Shown in pieces: positions 58,139-64,000 of a stretch of 64,000 bases of DNA. The notes under the pieces were generated by a model. The model was given only the letters and a program-made list of their open reading frames with translations. It was not told the origin of the DNA and searched no databases. Source of the stretch: Tetranychus cinnabarinus (lineage: Eukaryota > Arthropoda > Arachnida > Trombidiformes > Tetranychidae); the NCBI GenBank assembly GCA_022266195.1, contig WHVY01000008.1, forward strand, positions 186,001 to 250,000, written 5' to 3'. Position 1 is the first letter of the stretch, and the number at the start of each line of letters is the position of its first letter. The translations under genes were made by a program, and so were the position numbers.

Positions 58139-61100
58139 TGGTTTTCTGGTAATGGCTGACTTTCCCGGTCAAATGTTTTATCCTTTGCTTGGTAACCAAA
58201 TAAACCAAAAAATTCAAATTTAATTTATAACATGATAATTCACATTTTGACTCCGATTAATCCATTTGATTTAATTTGTTGTTGATTGTGATATCTTGAA
58301 CCACATTTAAAAAAACTAAGATCACTTTCGATAGCAAAATAATCGTTAATTAGTGGAAGTAGTGTTACTTAATGTTAATGTTACCGTTGTTTGTTGGTTA
58401 ACCTGGTAACAAGTGAACGCTTGTGATTCGCTAACTCTTTCTCGGATTGTATCGGATTGGTTTGGATTGATTCTTTTACTTATTAATATTTTGATTCGGC
58501 AGTCAAATAGTCTGTGATTAAGTTTATTAACAACTCGATTTGACATAAACTTTGAATTAAATTTGCTTCCCATTTAACCAAAAATTCAAGTGTAATGATT
58601 TAATTTTGATTCAACCTTCCAACAATTTTACAGACTTATCCTTGGCCTTATCAAATATTTCGTGTACTTTCATTTCAGTGTAATTCCATCTTCATCTTGA
58701 AAGATCTCAGTTTTAGCTTTGAAATTAACTTCTATACTCTACAATTAAATTTGATTTGTTTTCTTCTTACACAACAACCATCATCTTAATCATATGTGCA
58801 GTTAGAGACGGTTACTTTCATCAATGACAACAAATGTACCCAATTGCTTGCAAAGATGAACGATATAATCAATTGTTAACCACTTGCAACGGTGATTTGA
58901 TTAAATTAGATCAGCTTGTTGAAGTAGATTGAAAGGTTTTTTAATGATAACCTGTAATTACAATCAGTTTTGGTTAAATTGAATACTTCAATCAACAATT
59001 AGCTTCTTGTATCTCAATTTGCTTCTTTATTTTCTGGTTAAGCTTATTTCTGATTGAACCCAAAAATATATTTTTTATATTTTCATTTCACTTTCCCATG
59101 TTGAGTTGTTATAATCAAATAGCTAAAAACTTAACCTTAACCTTGTTATGAAACCACTACAAGAGATATCGATAATCAATTAAATTGACCGGTTAAAACA
59201 TCGACAATTCAAGCGTAATTTGCGTAATCTGCCTCATAATTTAAATGCGGGATTCAGGTATTAAACTCCGGTATGAATGATCAAGAAACAAGTTCAATAT
59301 TACAATGTAACTACAGTTAGCGCATTTCAATGCTTTTACATAGGAAAAGTAATCAATTTGACTTCAAGAAACAACTAAAATTCAAAAATCAATTGTCAAT
59401 TGTAATTTGAATCTCAAATAATTATCGATTTAGGATTAAACAAATACTTTATACTTAACCTAATCTTTCTAGGTCCTGGCAAATCCTACAGAATGTTTTG
59501 CTTCGTGTTTCAACAATCATTGAAACAATAATAATCCAGTTTTATGGACGAGTGTTTATAGTTTAATTGTCGTTTTTAAACACTTTAAAAACCATTCGAA
59601 GCACCAGAATTAGTTGAAATGAGCCTTTCCTTTGATTTTTAGGTTTTTATTGATCTTGGATTCCTAAAGAAACCCAAACTGGTTACCATTTCTGAAGACT
59701 TTAAGATTAATCACCTCAGATATAATTCATTTATTATCTATGGATTTGCCTTTGACCTTGTTTACAATATCTTCTGAAAAATACTCACATTGCTTTTTGT
59801 CTTATACTTACAGTTCAAAATTATCATTTCATGGCAAGGTCAAGATTCCAAGGTAAAAGTTATTTTGGTAACCATTTGAAAGCAAACACCCGAACATAAT
59901 AAAACATCTCAAGTCCGTTATAATGATCTTGCTTGATTAGAAATTGATTGATTTTAGGTAATTAAATTGAGTCTATTTTTTCAATCAGTAGACTATTTGT
60001 ACTCAAAAAACAAACATCTGGTTGAAATAATGTTTTCTGATACTTATAAGGATAATTTTAACACTTGATCTTTGTATATTATTAGGGGGTCTCACGCAAA
60101 TCGAACCAAATTTGTTATTTTACTGAATTCGATCTGATTATTGTATTGAGATGAATTTCGGTAATCAGTATCTCAAGTGATTCAAATATTTTTTGCAATT
60201 AACAAAAATTAAATATCTCAATTAGTTTAAGAGATATTTAAATGCAATTAAAAAAGACAAAAAATCAAAAATCAAAAACGAGCTGTATTTTGAAAAATGT
60301 TCAAAGGGGGGACCCTATGCATGAACTGTATTTTTTATTAAAATCAATGTTATTCAATGGGACATGTAAATTTTTGTGATTTTTTAATTGCATTTAAATA
60401 TCTCTTAAACTAATTGAGATATTTAATTTTTGTTAATTGCAAAAAACATTTGAACTACTTGAAATACTGATTACCGAAATTCATCTCAATACGATAATCA
60501 GATCAAATTCAGTGAAATAACAAATTTGGTTCGATTTGCGTGAGACCCCCTAATATAATAATCACAATGTTTAGTCTTATTTTTAGTTTAAAATATTTCT
60601 ACAATTCAAAATAATATCAATTGTAAATGGACAATCAATAGTTGGTCATATTTTTAGTTTAACAGTAAACAAATTTAATATTGATACCAAAGCAACGTTG
60701 AAAATTTTTAAACTTGCCAGCAAACACTTATAACAATTGTAATTATCTCAATGATGTATGTTTTTACATCATTGAGACTCTATTGATTGGTTGTAATACT
60801 GAAAAATTTTAAAAAGAGAGCACTTTATTTTAATTAGTAATTAGGTTTTATCATCGAATCTCAATCTCACCTTCTTTTCTTCCAACTCGTATGGATTGTA
60901 ACCAAAGAGTAACTACTCTGATTGTAACCTAAATGGACGTCTCGGTAATCACCAGCACTCAATGATCCCCTGAAAAAATCATCTTTGCCATTTCGAATGC
61001 TCAGTAAGATTTACTTAATTTCTTTCTCCTTGATTATCATTTTGATGCGTTATTGTTGATTGATTTGTAGATGTTGGCGTTGAAATGGACGAATTGGCTA

Positions 61101-62227
61101 ATAACGGTGATTCGAGTTAAAGTAGTCATCGATTTACCGAAATTAGTAATCGGTTTTAAACTGTTGAGATTTTCTTGGCTATTGCTTATCAGGTTATTTC
61201 CATTTGATAAACTATTAATAGATTGAGACAGACGAGTCGACCGCAAAAAAGGATGACTATGGTGCCGAAAGAAAATTGAATTAAGCCAATTGATCGAATT
61301 GAAATTCGGCTAAATGCAAAAGTAAATATTGCTCCCACATAATAGAGGCCATTGAAAAATTAATGTGCATTATTGGGTGGGTGAAGTATCAGGTAGATGA
61401 CTGTATTTTTTTGTTATTAATTAACAAGACTTAACTACGGATAAAATTTTAATCCATCATCAGTGAGTTTTCATTTATGCAAATTGGAAGTCGTGAAACT
61501 ACTTGTTGGTTTTAATGAAGTTTCAACCATGAGAACGCTAATGATAAGTTAGAAATAATGTTTAAATGGAAAAGCACAATTTTAAATTTCCAGGCATAAG
61601 TTTAAATCTCGGGGTAAATGGTTCGGAAATAAGTATACAGTACTCCGAAACTATTACGAGTGAGTTGCAAGTCTTGGTGCCTTTGGTTCGGAAGAACTTT
61701 CGTAGTGCTACGAATCTATTACCATCAAGTGACAGTTTGCTTTTCAATGGCCACTATTAAGGAGGAGTTAGATCTACTTTGCATTTTGTCAATTTTTTTA
61801 TTCGATTTTTTTAATTAACAATTGATTTAATTGAATTTTCTTATGTGAAATAAGTGAAATATGTCAAAAACTCGGAAAATCGGCTTAAAGCAATATTTTA
61901 GGTTAAATTTAATCTATTAAGGAAGATTGAAAATCATGAAATATGCTGCTCGACCATGTAAATAATCTATTGAAACACCCAACGAGGACTCATTTGAGCT
62001 CAACGAGAACTCACTGAGCCTCGTCTAAAATCTGTAACCTCCTTTCAGTCAGTTGTGACCTGACTCCTCTTTGTATTCTACCCTTTTTGTTTTTACTTAT
62101 TTCATTAAACCCTTATGTTTATTTCATTTTATCTTTAAAACTCATTTTATTCATTTAACGAGAGGTGCAGTTTCAGAAGGGTGATTCTTTTCTATTCATT
62201 TCTTAGAATTCAAATGAAAATTCAAAC
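58139..62227. other. Intergenic, AT-rich, with one MITE
   Basis: About 4 kb between the divergent BTB-BACK gene and the zinc-finger-like gene. It contains a MITE at 60085-60550. Short frames at 61037-61246 and 61566-61760 have no support. Confidence 0.5.
60085..60550. mobile_element. 466-bp TA-flanked MITE with ~180-bp inverted repeats
   Basis: The ends read GGGGGTCTCACGCAAATCG and its complement, flanked by TA at 60083-60084 and 60551-60552. The inverted arms extend inward about 180 bases with few mismatches, including aaatatctcaattagttt / aaactaattgagatattt. The centre (about 60270-60365) is unpaired and noncoding. The TA duplication indicates mobilisation by a Tc1/mariner-type transposase supplied in trans. 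Confidence 0.88.
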
Positions 62228-62759
62228 ATGGATAATTCAAATGATACCGACCAAAATGATCGAGATGTAAGTTATTTTCTATCATCAACAGTTTTGATTA
62301 TTAAATTCCTCTAATTAATTTAATTTCTTGATTTTTTATTTTCAGAAGCAAGACAGTATTAACACTGGCCAATTTAAATACCTGGCTGATATTCAGCATA
62401 AAACTCTAATAGACGGTAAAGTACATTACTATATTAAATTAAAGGACCACTATGAGCCAATGGAAAATTGTGATCCAGGAGACAAAGAAGTCGAAATATG
62501 CCCACGGGATGAGGCTATTGCTGTCGCCAAACCATATGACCCAGAGATACCTGATGAAGTTCTCAGATTTCGTTGTGTTCATTGTGATGAATATTTCACC
62601 ACAAAAAGTGCTGCGCAGCGGCATTTGAAATCGAGAAATGGCAAACCTCCTGCTTGTACCAAACTGAAGACAGCCGAGGAGCGGAAAGATATCAGGCAAC
62701 CGGAGGAGGTTATGGTGAAAGTGGACATATGTGATAATAATCCTAATTGTAGTATATAG
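62228..62759 (+). CDS. Small zinc-finger-like protein, two exons
   Basis: Exon 1 (62228-62266) encodes MDNSNDTDQNDRD with a GTAAGT donor. Exon 2 (62346-62759) follows an ATTTTTTATTTTCAG acceptor; the product is 150 residues with no signal peptide. Residues about 94-125 (FRCVHCDEYFTTKSAAQRHL) look like the first half of a C2H2 zinc finger (C-x2-C-x12-H), but the fourth ligand is a Cys ten residues on (NGKPPAC) rather than a His at 3-5. The N-terminal half (YLADIQHKTLIDGKVHYYIK) is not recognised. A different-frame ATG at 62214 opens an upstream frame that overlaps this start. The exact role is unknown; a nuclear or RNA-binding protein is possible. Confidence 0.75.
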
Positions 62760-63288
62760 GTATTAAATTGTCATAATAAAAGTTTGATTTGGCCATTTTA
62801 TTTGCAGCAGAGAACGCGTGATTGTTGAGATATGGTTTAAGAAAGTTTTTGAAATGTGTCAATTTTTCTGAGGGTTAATTCTTCGCTTCACTCAGACTAA
62901 TAATTTACATGGAAAGAGTTTTCATTTTCACTCTACAGTTCGTGTGAGGAGCGAAAATGTGTTGAGTGGTTTTTTCAAATTCTGTTCTCATATTGTCTCA
63001 TTTTGAATTGAAGAAAAAGTATTTGTTAATTTTTGTGCGTAAATGCTTATCAATAGTGGTTAAATTGTAACTGTTTAACGACTTAATTTAGTCATTAAAC
63101 AAAATCAAATTACACTTGCTACCTTTACATAACCATATTCCCCGCCACTCTCTACGCAGATAAAGCCCCGCCCCACACAGCAGAAACTTTCAGATTGTGA
63201 ATCTGTAAATAACAACAGTATATTCCAATTTTTATTTATTTGTTCATATTTATTATTATTTAAAATAGTTATTTTATAAATCTTCGAC
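62760..63288. other. Intergenic; COG6 upstream region
   Basis: About 0.5 kb between two genes on the same strand. It contains the zinc-finger gene 3' UTR (AATAAA near 62776) and presumably the COG6 promoter. The minus-strand frame 63105-63335 is not supported. Confidence 0.5.
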
Positions 63289-64000
63289 ATGGATGGTTCA
63301 ATTAGCAATACTATGTTGAATAAAAAGATTGCCAAATTGTTGGAATCTGATTTGGATCATGACAAGGTAAATATGATTTATTTCATCTTTATTTTTCTTT
63401 TGAAAAATCTATGATTGTGTTTGTGGCTAATATATCGTTTAATTAACTACTTTAATCACCAGGAAACCTTGGAAGCTGTCAAAATATTGTCATCATGTTT
63501 CACAGATAATACCATAACAATCCGGCGTAATTTGAGTAACACTCTGGAAAAGAGAAGCCTTGTTATTATTGAAAATTTTCAATCCTGTTTTGGAGAAATT
63601 AAAAGGCTTATGGAGAGCTTACATCTAGATCTTACTTCCATGAATCAAAACTGTCTTCAAACAATGAACAAAATCAAGGTAATATATTGGACGAAATCTG
63701 TTAGGCTATATTATCGCATATTTATCACAAATCAGTGATTAAAACTTACATGGTTAGAGTTGAATATGTTTGTCTAAAATTTTAATTCTTACGTTTTTCC
63801 TTTTAATAGAACTTGAAAACGAAAAACCAAAATTTACTTGAAAAGACTCATTATCTCAAAAATGAAAGGTTTGTAAATTAAACCATTGTCAAAAGTCTGA
63901 TCATTAATTCGATGAATTTTTTTCATTTTAGGAAAACTGTTGATATTCAGCAAGCTATTGTAGATAAATTTTTGGACAGATTTCATCTTAAACCTCATGA
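63289..64000 (+). CDS. COG6: Conserved oligomeric Golgi complex subunit 6 (5' part, truncated)
   Basis: COG6 is a lobe-B subunit of the COG tether that recycles Golgi enzymes. Exons seen are 63289-63366, 63463-63678, 63810-63868 and 63932 to the window edge, with donors GTAAAT, GTAATA and GTTTGT and acceptors ending CACCAG, TTAATAG and TTTTAG. All phases agree. The reading matches human COG6 block by block: KIAKLLESDLDHDKETLEAV (human KLNKILETRLDNDKEMLEAL), TIRRNLSNTLEKRSLVIIEN (human RTRRNLRGDIERKSLAINEE), then the coiled coil and IVDKFLDRFHLKPHE (human VADAFLSKFQLTSDE). About 135 of the roughly 650 residues are inside the window. Confidence 0.95.

Overview
The window is nuclear DNA of a eukaryote with short spliced genes, most likely an arthropod. 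The acyl-CoA reductase family, clip-domain protein, serpin, armadillo and small secreted proteins fit this. The AT-rich composition, introns often of 60-110 bases and roughly one gene per 4-5 kb recall an acariform mite such as a spider mite, but the species cannot be settled from sequence alone. All gene models here were built by eye from reading frames and GT/AG junctions. I saw no tRNA, rRNA or CRISPR feature.

Layout. 0-11 kb: the 5' part of a peroxisomal acyl-CoA oxidase (ACOX3 type, minus, running off the left edge), an intronless beta-catenin/armadillo gene (minus) and an intronless secreted serpin (plus). 11.8-12.2 kb: a two-exon gene for a 58-residue secreted peptide ending in an amidation-like Gly-Arg. 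14.5-19.2 kb: a dense energy-metabolism block with V-ATPase subunit G (minus), divergent from PET100, then ACOT13 and ATPAF2 (all plus). 20.7-21.4 kb: a decayed TA-flanked element. 22.7-24.6 kb: an NTPDase (CD39-like) whose apyrase motifs are eroded. 25-35.5 kb: mostly noncoding, with a 315-bp hairpin MITE and a decayed gene. 35.6-37.2 kb: an EPHX4-like epoxide hydrolase. 38.1-39.2 kb: a three-exon secreted glycine-zipper protein. 45.1-46.9 kb: a four-exon fatty acyl-CoA reductase, flanked by copies of one repeat family, one of them a 1.28-kb near-perfect palindrome. 48.8-51.9 kb: a pseudogene scrap of the glycine-zipper gene and two small secreted-protein genes, one of them a stand-alone clip domain. 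53.2-58.1 kb: a BTB-BACK protein gene with a 6-base first coding exon. 60.1-60.55 kb: another TA-flanked MITE. 62.2-64 kb: a small zinc-finger-like protein and the start of COG6, cut by the right edge.

There is no operon-like logic. The most unusual items are the beta-catenin without a recognisable GSK3/beta-TrCP degron, the probably inactive NTPDase, the orphan secreted proteins (including a possible Trp-amide peptide), and the repeat family whose sequence continues up to the stop codon of the fatty acyl-CoA reductase.
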